A program made the position numbers and the translations under genes. A DNA stretch of 64,000 nucleotides from Allobosea sp. AAP35. Lineage in GTDB: Bacteria; Pseudomonadota; Alphaproteobacteria; Rhizobiales; Beijerinckiaceae. The notes under the pieces were generated by a model, which was not told the origin of the DNA, searched no databases, and saw only the letters and a program-made list of their open reading frames with translations. The stretch spans positions 124,001 to 188,000 of the forward strand of contig NZ_LJHQ01000003.1 in assembly GCF_001295925.1 (NCBI RefSeq). The letters are read 5' to 3'. Each line of letters opens with the position of its first letter. The first letter of the stretch is position 1. Positions 35,077 through 43,644 of this stretch are shown here, piece by piece.

Positions 35077-35961
35077 ATGCTCACCTCGCCCCTGTTCCTG
35101 CGCGCCGTCCCGCTCGTCTTCACCCTGCTCTGGTCCTCGGGCTGGATCGTCGCCGGCTATTCGGCGCAATATGCCGATCCGCTGACCTTCCTCTCCGTCC
35201 GCTTCGCCAGCGCCGCCATCCTGCTGGCGGCGCTCTCTTTGGCCGTGGGCGCACCCTGGCCGAAGACGCCGCGCGGCTGGCTCGACTGCATCATCGCCGG
35301 AATCCTGCTGCATGCGATCTATCTCTGCGGCGTCTGGTGGGCGGTGCGCCACGGTCTGCCCGCCGGCATCTCGGGCCTGATTGCGGGCCTGCAGCCGATC
35401 CTGACCGCGCTTTTGGCGCCTGCATTGGCGGGGGAGCGCATCTCGCCCGTCCGCTGGGCGGGCATCGCCTGCGGCTTCCTCGGTATCGCGCTGGTGCTCG
35501 AACCCAAGCTCGTCGGGGTCGATCCCGTCGCGCTGTGGGGCATCGTCCTGCCGGTCGTCGTCAACATCGTCGGCATGGTCGCGGTCACCTTCGGCTCGTT
35601 CTTCCAGAAGGCCCGCATCGTCTCGGGCGATCTGCGCACCGTCACCACGATCCAGTATGCGGCCGCCTTTGCCTTCACCCTGCCGCTGGCCTTCGCCCTT
35701 GAGCCGATGCGGATCGAATGGAACCTGACCATGGCGCTGGTGCTGGCCTGGTCGGTGCTGGCGCTCTCGCTCGGCGGGATCGGGCTCTATCTGCTGATCC
35801 TGCGTCGCGGCGAGGTGTCGCGGATCGCGACCTTCCTCTATCTCGTCCCGGCGCTGGTCGCGGTCGAGGCCTGGATCCTGTTCGGCGAGACGCTGTCGCC
35901 AATCCAGATCGCGGGCATGGCGCTGACGATCGCAGGCGTTGCGCTGGCCAGCCGGAAATAG
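35077..35961 (+). CDS. EamA/DMT-family transporter
   Basis: A 294-residue inner-membrane protein with ten predicted helices in two EamA repeats. Each repeat includes a helix of the form seen here as FTLLWSSGWIVAGYSAQYAD and PVVVNIVGMVAVTFGSFFQK. Members export metabolites or amino acids; the substrate is not readable. It is a monocistronic-looking gene with 105 bases before it. Confidence 0.9.
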   Translation: MLTSPLFLRAVPLVFTLLWSSGWIVAGYSAQYADPLTFLSVRFASAAILLAALSLAVGAPWPKTPRGWLDCIIAGILLHAIYLCGVWWAVRHGLPAGISGLIAGLQPILTALLAPALAGERISPVRWAGIACGFLGIALVLEPKLVGVDPVALWGIVLPVVVNIVGMVAVTFGSFFQKARIVSGDLRTVTTIQYAAAFAFTLPLAFALEPMRIEWNLTMALVLAWSVLALSLGGIGLYLLILRRGEVSRIATFLYLVPALVAVEAWILFGETLSPIQIAGMALTIAGVALASRK

Positions 35962-36060
35962 GAGGCCGCGGTCGTCTGGCTGCGGCATTCTTGCGCCGAA
36001 AGAGGCATTCCGCCTTTGAAAATCTCGCCCTATGCTGCGTCGCACAAGGGAGAGACAACC

Positions 36061-37749
36061 ATGAGCGCTCAAGCCGCCACCGCCCCGTCCGCCACCTTCA
36101 CCGCCCCAGCCAGCGCCGTCACCCTGATCGCCGCCGCGCTGCCGGGCTTCGAGACCCTGCTTCAGGAGGCGATCGCCGCCGTCCGCCAGCAGGTCACGGC
36201 CGATGGCCGGATTTCCTCGGCCCTGCTGGAAGCGCAGCAGCACGCCGCCCATGGGCTGGCCTGGCTCGCCACCTATGTCATGGCACTGCGCGAGCTCAAG
36301 GCCTATGGCGAGCGCCTCGCGGCGGAAGACCGCTATGGCGCGATCGAGGACCACGCCATCCGCATCGGCGCCGGCGAATACGCCGCGCAGATCTTCGGTG
36401 GCATCCCGATGAGCCAGGGCGAGATCGTGCGGCTCGCGGCGCTCGGGCTATCGGAGCAGGCCATCGCCGCCGCGAACACGCCGGCCGCCCAGATGCTGAT
36501 TGCGCAAGGCAACACGCCGCAGAACCGCGCCCGCCTGGTCGAACTGTTCAGCCAGGATGACGGTGCGGCCGGTGTCGGCGATCCTGGCCTCGACGAGACG
36601 CTGGAGGCGATCCGCTCCGAGATGCGCCGCTTCTGCGCTGCGGAAGTCACGCCTCATGCCCATGAGTGGCACCTCAAGAACGACTATATCCCGATGGCGG
36701 TCGTCGAGAAGATGGCCGAGCTTGGCGTCTTCGGCCTGACGATCCCTGAAGAGTTTGGCGGCATGGGCCTGACCAAGGTCTCGATGTGCGTCGTCTCGGA
36801 GGAGCTGTCGCGCGGCTATCTCGGCGTCGGCTCGCTGGGCACCCGCTCAGAGATCGCCGCTGAACTGATCCTCTGCGGCGGCACCACTGAGCAGAAGGAG
36901 CACTGGCTGCCGAAGCTCGCCTCGGGCGAGGTCCTGCCCACCGCCGTCTTCACCGAGCCCAACACAGGCTCCGACCTCGCCAGCCTGCGCACCAGGGCGG
37001 TGAAGGATGGAGATGTCTGGAAGGTCTCCGGCAACAAGACCTGGATCACCCATCCCGTCCGCGCCGACATCATGACCCTGCTGGTCCGCACCGATCCCAC
37101 GGAGACAGGCTACAAGGGCCTCTCCATGCTGATCGCGCAGAAGCCGCGCGGCACCGACGAAGATCCGTTCCCGGTCGAGGGCCTCACCGGCGGCGAGATC
37201 GAGGTGCTCGGCTATCGCGGCATGAAGGAATACGAGCTCGCCTTCGACGGCTTTGAGGTCAAGGCTGAGAACCTGCTCGGCGGTGTCGAAGGCCAGGGCT
37301 TCAAGCAACTCATGCAGACCTTCGAGGCCGCCCGCATCCAGACTGCGGCGCGCGCCGTCGGCGTGGCGCAATCGGCCTTCGATCTCGGCCTTCGCTATGC
37401 CAGGGAGCGCGTCCAGTTCGGCAAGAAGCTGATCGCCTTCCCGCGCGTCGCCGACAAGCTGGCGATGATGGCCGCCGAGATCATGATCACCCGACAGCTC
37501 ACCTATTTTGCCGCCCGCGAAAAGGACGCCGAGCGCCGCTGCGATCTGGAGGCCGGCATGGCCAAGCTGCTCGGCGCCCGCGTCGCCTGGGCGGCGGCCG
37601 ACAATGCGCTGCAGATCCATGGCGGCAACGGGTTTGCGCTCGAATACGCGATCAGCCGCGTGCTCTGCGACGCCCGCATCCTCAACATCTTCGAGGGCGC
37701 CGCGGAAATCCAGGCGCAGGTGATTGCGCGGCGTTTGGCGGAGGGCTGA
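36061..37749 (+). CDS. mcd: (2S)-methylsuccinyl-CoA dehydrogenase
   Basis: A 562-residue acyl-CoA dehydrogenase with an N-terminal extension of ~165 residues (LLQEAIAAVRQQV ... YAAQIFGGIPMSQGEIVRLA) that is characteristic of Mcd and absent from ordinary members. The catalytic core (~180-562) includes LGVFGLTIPEEFGGMGLTKV, VFTEPNTGSDLASLRT, NKTWITH and the C-terminal IHGGNGFALEYAISRVL with LNIFEGAAEIQAQVIARRL, whose Glu is the likely base. It oxidises methylsuccinyl-CoA to mesaconyl-CoA. The ATG at 36061 follows GGGAGAGA. Location 1.8 kb after ccr supports the call. Confidence 0.93.
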   Translation: MSAQAATAPSATFTAPASAVTLIAAALPGFETLLQEAIAAVRQQVTADGRISSALLEAQQHAAHGLAWLATYVMALRELKAYGERLAAEDRYGAIEDHAIRIGAGEYAAQIFGGIPMSQGEIVRLAALGLSEQAIAAANTPAAQMLIAQGNTPQNRARLVELFSQDDGAAGVGDPGLDETLEAIRSEMRRFCAAEVTPHAHEWHLKNDYIPMAVVEKMAELGVFGLTIPEEFGGMGLTKVSMCVVSEELSRGYLGVGSLGTRSEIAAELILCGGTTEQKEHWLPKLASGEVLPTAVFTEPNTGSDLASLRTRAVKDGDVWKVSGNKTWITHPVRADIMTLLVRTDPTETGYKGLSMLIAQKPRGTDEDPFPVEGLTGGEIEVLGYRGMKEYELAFDGFEVKAENLLGGVEGQGFKQLMQTFEAARIQTAARAVGVAQSAFDLGLRYARERVQFGKKLIAFPRVADKLAMMAAEIMITRQLTYFAAREKDAERRCDLEAGMAKLLGARVAWAAADNALQIHGGNGFALEYAISRVLCDARILNIFEGAAEIQAQVIARRLAEG

Positions 37750-37758
37750 CGGCCCTCC
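37740..37758 (+). terminator. hairpin overlapping the mcd stop codon
   Basis: GGAGGGC-TGACG-GCCCTCC places the TGA in the loop, followed by GGCAATAATTTC. Stem is strong but the tail only moderately T-rich. Confidence 0.45.
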
Positions 37759-37832
37759 GGCAATAATTTCGACATGATGGCCCTGCTTTGCTGGCTCCGC
37801 CGCTGACGGCGCGAACGCAACTGGATCATAAG

Positions 37833-38567
37833 ATGTCGAAACGCCTGGCCACCCTGTTCCTTGGATCGGCACTGATCTGCGCCGCCGCCGTTTCGGCGCC
37901 CGCCATGGCGCAGCAGGCCCCGGCCCAGCCTTCGCCCCGCATCAGCGTCACCGGGGAAGGCGAGGTCAGCGTCGCCCCCGACATGGCGATTCTCAATCTC
38001 TCGGTGCTGCGCGAAGCCGAGACGGCGCGCGAGGCGGTGGCCGCCGGCAGCGAGGCGATGAAGCAGGTGCTGGCGGCGTTGAAGGCGGCCGGCATCGCCG
38101 AGCGCGACCTTCAGACGGCCGGCCTCAGCCTCCAGCCGCGCTACACCCAGCCCGGCCCGCAGGCGAAGCCCCAGGCGCCGAAGATCAGCGGCTATTCCGC
38201 CAGCCAGGGGCTGACCGTCCGCATCCGCGATCTTGCTGCGGTCGGCGCGATTCTCGACAAGACCATCGCGCTTGGCGTCAACCAGGGCGGCGACATCAGC
38301 TTCGTCAATGACGACATGAAACCGAGCCTGACGGAGGCCCGCAAGCGCGCCGTCGCCGACGCAACGCAACGGGCAAGGACGCTGGCCGAGGCGGCCGGCG
38401 TCACGCTTGGCCGCATCCTCTCGATCGAGGAACAGTCGCTGCGTCCCGGCCCCGTGCCGATGGGCAAGATGATGCGGGCAGCGGCTGCCGAGAGCTTCGT
38501 TCCCGTCGAGCGCGGCGAAAACAACTATCGCGTCAGCGTCGACCTCGTTTTCGAGATCGCGCCCTGA
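37833..38567 (+). CDS. SIMPL/DUF541 periplasmic protein (YggE-like)
   Basis: A 244-residue exported protein, signal peptide MSKRLATLFLGSALICAAAV to AMA-QQ. The SIMPL domain begins RISVTGEGEVSVAPDMAILNLSV and continues through LQPRYTQP, GYSASQGLTVRIRDL, ARKRAVADATQRARTLAEAAGV and the final NYRVSVDLVFEI. Relatives reduce oxidative damage (YggE) or assemble as periplasmic rings; the exact role is unknown. Confidence 0.92.
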   Translation: MSKRLATLFLGSALICAAAVSAPAMAQQAPAQPSPRISVTGEGEVSVAPDMAILNLSVLREAETAREAVAAGSEAMKQVLAALKAAGIAERDLQTAGLSLQPRYTQPGPQAKPQAPKISGYSASQGLTVRIRDLAAVGAILDKTIALGVNQGGDISFVNDDMKPSLTEARKRAVADATQRARTLAEAAGVTLGRILSIEEQSLRPGPVPMGKMMRAAAAESFVPVERGENNYRVSVDLVFEIAP

Positions 38568-38687
38568 TCAGTGACTGTGCGTGATCTGCGGAAAGCAGCG
38601 GCATTCCGCTAAGGAATAGGCAGTCTGTTCATACATCCGATGTCCCTTATCCGTCGGACGTCATGACAGGCTGGGGGGCCTGCTGGA

Positions 38688-39758
38688 ATGCTTTTGATCA
38701 CCGACCGCCCGGGCGACAGTGGCGATCTGGCGCGCCGGCTTGCTCTCTGGGGGCCCTGTCGGGTCGTCGGTCTCGATGAAGTTGGCGACGCGGCGCTCAT
38801 GCAGCCGTCGATCATCGTCAGCGACGTCGATCTTGCCAGGCAGCAATCGGTCGAGGCGATGCGGACCGTGCTGTCGCGTCATCGGCGCAAAGGCGCACCC
38901 TATCTGTGCCTGCTGCGGGACAAGACGGCTCGTTCCACAATCCAGGCGCGCGCCATCGGCGCCACCGAGATCATGCCCTTCGACACGCAGGCATCAAGGC
39001 TGATTGCGGCCATCGAGCAGCTTCTGCGCGAGGGCGAGGAGCCCGATAGCGCCAGGGGGGCGCTCGCCTTCACCCGCGCCCAGCTGGCCACCGCGGCTGC
39101 CTCGCTCGCCGATATGCTGGGCGCCGCAGCGGCTGGCGGGACGATCGCACCCCGCATCGTGGAGACCTCGGTCGTGGCGATCGACGAGGCCGCAGGCTCC
39201 AGCGACATCGGCGACTGGCTCCAGGTGGTCTGGAGCTATGACGATCTGACCTATCAGCACTGCATGCTCGTCGCCGGCCTGGCCGCGAGCTTTGCCCATC
39301 AGCTGGGCTTCGCGCTCGCCGATCGCCGGCGGGTGACCCGGGCCGCCGTGCTGCACGACATCGGCAAGGCACGGATCTCGCTCGACATCCTGCACAAGCC
39401 CGGCGCGCTCGACGGGGAGGAGCAGGCGGTGATGCGCACCCACCCTGCGATCGGCCATGAGATGCTGCTGGCGCAGGGAGGCTTCTGCCCCGAGGTCCTG
39501 GCCGCGGTCCGCTCGCATCACGAATATCTCGATGGCTCTGGCTACCCCGACGGGCTGACCGGGCCCCAGATCAGCGACATGGTTCGCATGATCACGATCT
39601 GCGACATCTACGCCGCGCTGATCGAACAGCGCAGCTACAAACATCCGACGCCGCCGGCGCAAGCCTATGGCATGCTGCTGGAGATGGGTGGGAAGTTGGA
39701 TGCGGCGCTGGTGCGGGCCTTCCATGGAATCGTGCAAAGATCGGGGCGCGCGGCCTGA
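38688..39758 (+). CDS. HD-GYP domain protein with degenerate receiver
   Basis: A 356-residue candidate cyclic-di-GMP phosphodiesterase. Residues 1-113 resemble a response-regulator receiver (IIVSDVDLARQQ with an Asp near 46, LLRDKTARSTIQARAIGATEIMPF), but the acidic pocket looks incomplete. The HD-GYP domain (~165-350) has H191, HD at 223-224 (VLHDIGKARIS), H252, HHE at 277-279 and the signature LDGSGYP at 281-287, so catalysis is plausible. It would link a signal to motility or biofilm. No sensor kinase lies next to it. Confidence 0.9.
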   Translation: MLLITDRPGDSGDLARRLALWGPCRVVGLDEVGDAALMQPSIIVSDVDLARQQSVEAMRTVLSRHRRKGAPYLCLLRDKTARSTIQARAIGATEIMPFDTQASRLIAAIEQLLREGEEPDSARGALAFTRAQLATAAASLADMLGAAAAGGTIAPRIVETSVVAIDEAAGSSDIGDWLQVVWSYDDLTYQHCMLVAGLAASFAHQLGFALADRRRVTRAAVLHDIGKARISLDILHKPGALDGEEQAVMRTHPAIGHEMLLAQGGFCPEVLAAVRSHHEYLDGSGYPDGLTGPQISDMVRMITICDIYAALIEQRSYKHPTPPAQAYGMLLEMGGKLDAALVRAFHGIVQRSGRAA

Positions 39759-39790
39759 CGACGCGAACAGCCGATCTCCGCCGTGTCGTC

Positions 39791-40834
39791 TCAGGCCTCC
39801 CCGACGCTGACGGGCCTGCCTTGTCTGGAGGCTTCCGCCACGGCTTCGATCACGGCGAGCGTTCGCGCGGCGTCGGCTGCGGTGGTGATCGGCGGTTCGG
39901 TGCCGCGGATCACGGCGCAAAAATGCCGGATCTGTTCGGCCAAGGGCTCCAGCGGGGTGATGGCGAGCTGTTCGCGCAAGAGTGGCTCCCACCAGCCCTG
40001 ACGGCCCTCGTAATGCCAGCGGTCGAGCGCCGGCACGGAGAGCGAGCCTTCGCTGCCGGCGAGCAGGTAGCAAAGCCCGTCGCGCTGCGGATAGGCCTTG
40101 TTCTCGCCCGATGAAAGCTCCCAGCTCCAGGGGGTCGGCGTCACGTCCGAGACGGTCGCCGTGCCCAGCGCGCCATTGGTGAAGCGGAAGACGAGCGCGG
40201 CGGTGTCCTCCACCGCAAAGCCGCGCGTCGCGTTCGAGGTCATCGCCTGCACGCTCTCGATCTCACCGCAGATGAAGCGGAGGTTATCGATGTCGTGGAT
40301 CAGGTTGATCAGCACCGGCCCGCCGCCAAGCTCGCGCCGCCAGGCGACGTCGAAATAATCATCGGGCTTGCGGATCAGGAAAAGCGAGGTCACTGCCACC
40401 AGCCGCCCGATGCCGCCCTTTTGGACCAGCTTGCGCGCCGCCTTGACGATCGGGTTGTGGCGACGGTGATGACCGGCCAGCACCGCGATTCCGGTGCGCG
40501 CCTGCGCCACGACGAGCCGCCGCGCCGAGGCCACGCTGTCCGAGAGTGGCTTCTCGACCAGCACCGGGACGCCCGCCTCGAGACATTCGATCGCGCCGTC
40601 CACATGCAGCGCGTTGGGCGTCGCGATGATCGCGCCATCCGGTTTCATCGCCGCCAGCATATCCGCGATCGAGGCAAACCATGGCGTCCCGCGCTCAGTC
40701 GCCAGCGCCTTGGCGCCCTCGGTGGGGTCGCAGATCGCGCTACAGCGGCAGTCGGCTGAGGCGTCGAGCCGCTCCAGATGCGCGCGCCCGATCAGGCCGG
40801 CGCCGACGAGCGCGATGTCGAGGGGAGAGGTCAT
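39791..40834 (-). CDS. Gfo/Idh/MocA-family NAD(P)-dependent dehydrogenase
   Basis: A 347-residue oxidoreductase: Rossmann N-terminus IALVGAGLIGRAHLERL, the EKP motif in VPVLVEKPLSDS, and the alpha/beta C-domain with LGGGPVLINLIHDIDNLRF carrying the catalytic His/Asp pair region. Members act on cyclitols and sugars such as myo-inositol. It lies directly downstream of the shikimate/quinate-type dehydrogenase, so a cyclitol or hydroaromatic acid substrate is plausible. The ATG at 40834 is preceded by a GC-poor, purine-rich leader. Confidence 0.87.
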   Translation of the reverse strand: MTSPLDIALVGAGLIGRAHLERLDASADCRCSAICDPTEGAKALATERGTPWFASIADMLAAMKPDGAIIATPNALHVDGAIECLEAGVPVLVEKPLSDSVASARRLVVAQARTGIAVLAGHHRRHNPIVKAARKLVQKGGIGRLVAVTSLFLIRKPDDYFDVAWRRELGGGPVLINLIHDIDNLRFICGEIESVQAMTSNATRGFAVEDTAALVFRFTNGALGTATVSDVTPTPWSWELSSGENKAYPQRDGLCYLLAGSEGSLSVPALDRWHYEGRQGWWEPLLREQLAITPLEPLAEQIRHFCAVIRGTEPPITTAADAARTLAVIEAVAEASRQGRPVSVGEA

Positions 40835-40896
40835 GACGGGATGCCTTTCGAAGAGCGGCGACGCGCTTCCTGTCCCTCTGCAAGGGAAGAGGCGAG

Positions 40897-40937
40897 AGGG
40901 GATGCGAGAGGGGAGGCGGGAGGGGATGCGAGAGGGG
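40897..40937. repeat. purine-rich 17-bp direct repeat in tandem
   Basis: AGGGGATGCGAGAGGGG occurs at 40897-40913 and again at 40921-40937 (24-base period), within a longer G/A-only-like run in the gap between the aroE-like and Gfo/Idh genes. The reverse strand is pyrimidine-rich mRNA leader for the Gfo/Idh gene. Confidence 0.65.
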
Positions 40938-40949
40938 GAGAGCCAGCCA

Positions 40950-41834
40950 TCACGCGGCGTCGTGGTTGGCGTCCTGCGCCGCGAGCGATCGGTCGAAGGC
41001 CGCCGCGATCGCGCGATTGGGGGGCTGCACGCCTGTGAACAGCGCAAAGGCATCGGCCGCCTGATTGATGCTGAGTTCGCGACCCGTCATCACGGTGGCG
41101 CCCGCCTTCTGCGCGGCTTTCAGCAGCGGTGTCCAGAGCGGATGATAGACCGCATCCGCCACCCAGTGAGACTTTCCGATGAGTTCGGCCGATACGGGGC
41201 TGTCGCGATTGGGCAGCATGCCGATCGGTGTGGCGTTGACGAGGCCCGCCGCGCCGGACACCGCCTCGGCGACGCTGCTGCAGATTTCCACCCGCGCGCG
41301 TTTGCCGATCTGCGTGGCCAGCGCATCCGCCTTGGCGCGATCCGTGTCGAACAGCCGAAGATGCGACACGCCGCTGCCGGCGAGCGCAAAGCCGATCGCC
41401 TTGCCGACGCCGCCGGTGCCGATGATCGCGACCGGCGCGTCGCCATCGTCGCGTCCAAGCGCACGATAGGCTGTGGCGAAGCCGGTCGCATCGGTGTTGT
41501 GCCCGGTCAGGATGCCGTCGCGGGCAACGACCGTGTTGACCGCGCCCATGGCGGCCGCGTCCGGCGCCAGCGCGTCGAGCAGCGGCACCACCGCCTCCTT
41601 GTAGGGAAAGGTCACGTTGATCCCGGAAAAGCCCATGCGGCGCACGCCGTCGAGCATCGCGATCAGGTCCGCGCGCCCGGCGCCTGCCACGTCCATCAGG
41701 TGGTAATGCAGTTCGAAACCGGCGGCATGTGCGGCGGCCTCATGCATCGCAGGCGCGGCTGAATGCGCAATCGGAGTGCCGATCAGCCCCAGCAGCACGC
41801 GCTTTGTGCGGTTGGCGATAGGGTAGCCCTGCAT
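40950..41834 (-). CDS. aroE: shikimate/quinate dehydrogenase, NAD-preferring catabolic type
   Basis: A 294-residue AroE-family enzyme. Substrate loop GLIGTPIAHSAAPAMHEAA, catalytic Lys79 in INVTFPYKEAV and Asp115 in GHNTDATGF are intact. The Rossmann loop is IIGTGGVGKAIGFAL. After beta-2 the sequence is RLFDTDRAKADALA: an Asp (D163) in place of the NRT/Arg pattern of NADP-specific biosynthetic AroE, which points to NAD+ and an oxidative, catabolic role like QsuD. The end SINQAADAFALFTGVQPP also fits that group. Start ATG at 41834 has GGGGACGAG upstream. Together with aroQ and quiC1 this would complete quinate/shikimate to protocatechuate. Confidence 0.86.
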   Translation of the reverse strand: MQGYPIANRTKRVLLGLIGTPIAHSAAPAMHEAAAHAAGFELHYHLMDVAGAGRADLIAMLDGVRRMGFSGINVTFPYKEAVVPLLDALAPDAAAMGAVNTVVARDGILTGHNTDATGFATAYRALGRDDGDAPVAIIGTGGVGKAIGFALAGSGVSHLRLFDTDRAKADALATQIGKRARVEICSSVAEAVSGAAGLVNATPIGMLPNRDSPVSAELIGKSHWVADAVYHPLWTPLLKAAQKAGATVMTGRELSINQAADAFALFTGVQPPNRAIAAAFDRSLAAQDANHDAA

Positions 41835-41989
41835 CGTCTCGTCCCCGTCTGGCATGCCCAACCCCGGCGCATATGGCCGAAGGTTCCCGGGGCGCTCGCC
41901 CCTTGGCGAGACCCGCAGGATCGCCATACCCGACCTGGGATCGGCGGGCCAGAGGAGGGAGAGGGCGGGGAAGAGACGGCAATCCGCCC

Positions 41990-42490
41990 TTACTGCGGCG
42001 GCATCGGCAGCGCCTGGGCCTTTTCGTTCAGCTCCTGCAGCGTGGGCAGCGTTTCCTCGGCGAAGGCGCGCAATTCGGGGTCGGTGCCGCTGTCCTTGTA
42101 GGTCGTCACCAGCGCCAGCGTTTCGGCCTGCGCCGCCCGCTGCGCTGCCACATAGGCGCGCTCGAACTCCGGGCCCTGCATCGCGGCAAGATCGCGCAGC
42201 TGGTCGAGATGGCGGCCCTCCGGGCGTTGGGGCAGGGCGATGTCGGAGCGCCGCGCCAGGATCTGTCGCAGCCCGCTTCCGGCCACGCCGTGAACATTGG
42301 CGAGACGATGAGCAAAGCTCTTAATCTCAGGAGAACCGGTCTTGTGCAGAGCAAGGGTCGCCGATTCGATCCCGACCATCGACGCCACGGCGGCGCGGGC
42401 GGCGAAATCCTGGGCCGGCATTGCCGTCTGCGCGACAGCGGGAGCAACCTGCAGCAGGGCGGCGGTCGCGATCCATCGAAGCCATTTCAT
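41990..42490 (-). CDS. DUF4142 secreted protein
   Basis: A 166-residue exported protein with signal peptide MKWLRWIATAALLQVAPAVAQ and a single helical DUF4142 (ferritin-like) domain. Family pieces are FAARAAVASMVGIESATLAL, IKSFAHRLANVHG, FERAYVAAQRAAQAETLAL and LRAFAEETLPTLQEL. The role is unknown; relatives are periplasmic and often stress-linked. The 3' end faces the aroE-like start, 155 bases away. Confidence 0.85.
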   Translation of the reverse strand: MKWLRWIATAALLQVAPAVAQTAMPAQDFAARAAVASMVGIESATLALHKTGSPEIKSFAHRLANVHGVAGSGLRQILARRSDIALPQRPEGRHLDQLRDLAAMQGPEFERAYVAAQRAAQAETLALVTTYKDSGTDPELRAFAEETLPTLQELNEKAQALPMPPQ

Positions 42491-42776
42491 CCTGGGCACA
42501 AGCCTCCTTGTCTGGGGAACCAATTCGGGGAACCCCGGTGGGCGGCCATGGTTCCGCGAAAACCGGCTAGCAACGCTGACGACGTCATCCTTCCGGAGGT
42601 TGAAGAGGTGGTGTTCGAAGCTCAACATGCTGACAGACCATGCCGGAGGAAGACCTCTCAGGCTCTTGGCTGCAACCTGCCATCCGTCTAGCAGGGTGGC
42701 ATCGACGACGGGGCTCGTGCAGGGTAGCGAAGACGTGACGGCCGCAGAGCCGGACCAGCGACAGGGACGAGACGGA

Positions 42777-43529
42777 ATGCCAACCACGAATGAGACCCTG
42801 CGCGACGCGCTGGTCGCCGCCCGCCGCGACAAGTCGCTGATCGAGATGGCGGCCCAGCCGGTTCCGGGAGCTCTTCTCGAAGGGCTCGAAATCCAGGCTC
42901 AGATCGCCAGGCGCCTGGGCCATCAGGAGGCGGGCTGGAAAGTCGCCATCGCCGAGGATGGCCTGCCGGTCGCCGGGTTGATGCCGGGCCCCTGGCTCGC
43001 GCCGGGCGACGTCTATGACGGTGCGATCGGCGCCGAGTTGCGCGTCGAGATCGAGATCGCGCTGCGGCTTTCGAAGGACGTGCCGATGCGCCCGGGCCAG
43101 CCCTATTCCCGCGCCGAACTGCTGGGCCACTGCGACAAGGCCTATCTCGGCATCGAGATCGTCGAGAGCCGCCTCGCCAACTGGCAGGGCGTGCCGTTTG
43201 CGCTGTGGCTGGCGGACGCACTCGGCCATGGCGGCTACTACCTCGGCCCCGAACTCGAGATGACGGTGCTCGACGACCTCAGCGGGCTGGGCTGCTTCAT
43301 CTCGCTCAACGGCGTCACGATCTACGACCAGCCGGCGGTCCATGGAAACGGCGATCCGATGGCGCCTTTCCTGGCTTGGGCGAACCGCAAGACCGAGCTG
43401 ATGGGCGGTCTTTGCGCCGGCCAGATCGTGACGACAGGCAGCCTCTGCGGCGGCGTTTTGTCGCCGGGCAAGGGCGAGATCGAGACGAGGCTGAGCCCGC
43501 TGGGAAGTGTATCGCTAACGCTTCGTTAG
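42777..43529 (+). CDS. FAH/2-oxopent-4-enoate hydratase family protein
   Basis: A 250-residue enzyme of the fumarylacetoacetate-hydrolase/MhpD group. Metal-binding Glu residues are expected in RVEIEIALRLSKDVP and YLGIEIVESRLANW. The C-terminal AGQIVTTGSLCGGVLSPGKGEIETRLSPLGSVSL corresponds (read in pieces) to the G(T/S)xTG and lid motifs of the family, with Cys where Thr is common. It may hydrate or decarboxylate 2-keto acids in aromatic breakdown. An ACGGA SD precedes the ATG. A small hairpin (GCTAACG-CTT-CGTTAGC) covers the stop codon. Confidence 0.84.
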   Translation: MPTTNETLRDALVAARRDKSLIEMAAQPVPGALLEGLEIQAQIARRLGHQEAGWKVAIAEDGLPVAGLMPGPWLAPGDVYDGAIGAELRVEIEIALRLSKDVPMRPGQPYSRAELLGHCDKAYLGIEIVESRLANWQGVPFALWLADALGHGGYYLGPELEMTVLDDLSGLGCFISLNGVTIYDQPAVHGNGDPMAPFLAWANRKTELMGGLCAGQIVTTGSLCGGVLSPGKGEIETRLSPLGSVSLTLR

Positions 43530-43644
43530 CAATGTCACTCGAATTCGTCGTAGATTGCGGCTCAAGGTCGGCTATCTAAGGTTGGGCTTGGAACATCGAA
43601 GTTCCGGTCCTGTTGCGTCGAGCGGGGGGTTGCTTGGAGGACGG

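Noticed and set aside
34294-36354. A 686-codon minus-strand frame across the GST, EamA and mcd starts
   Set aside because: It is antisense to three well-supported genes and has low-complexity Arg/Asp/Gly composition.
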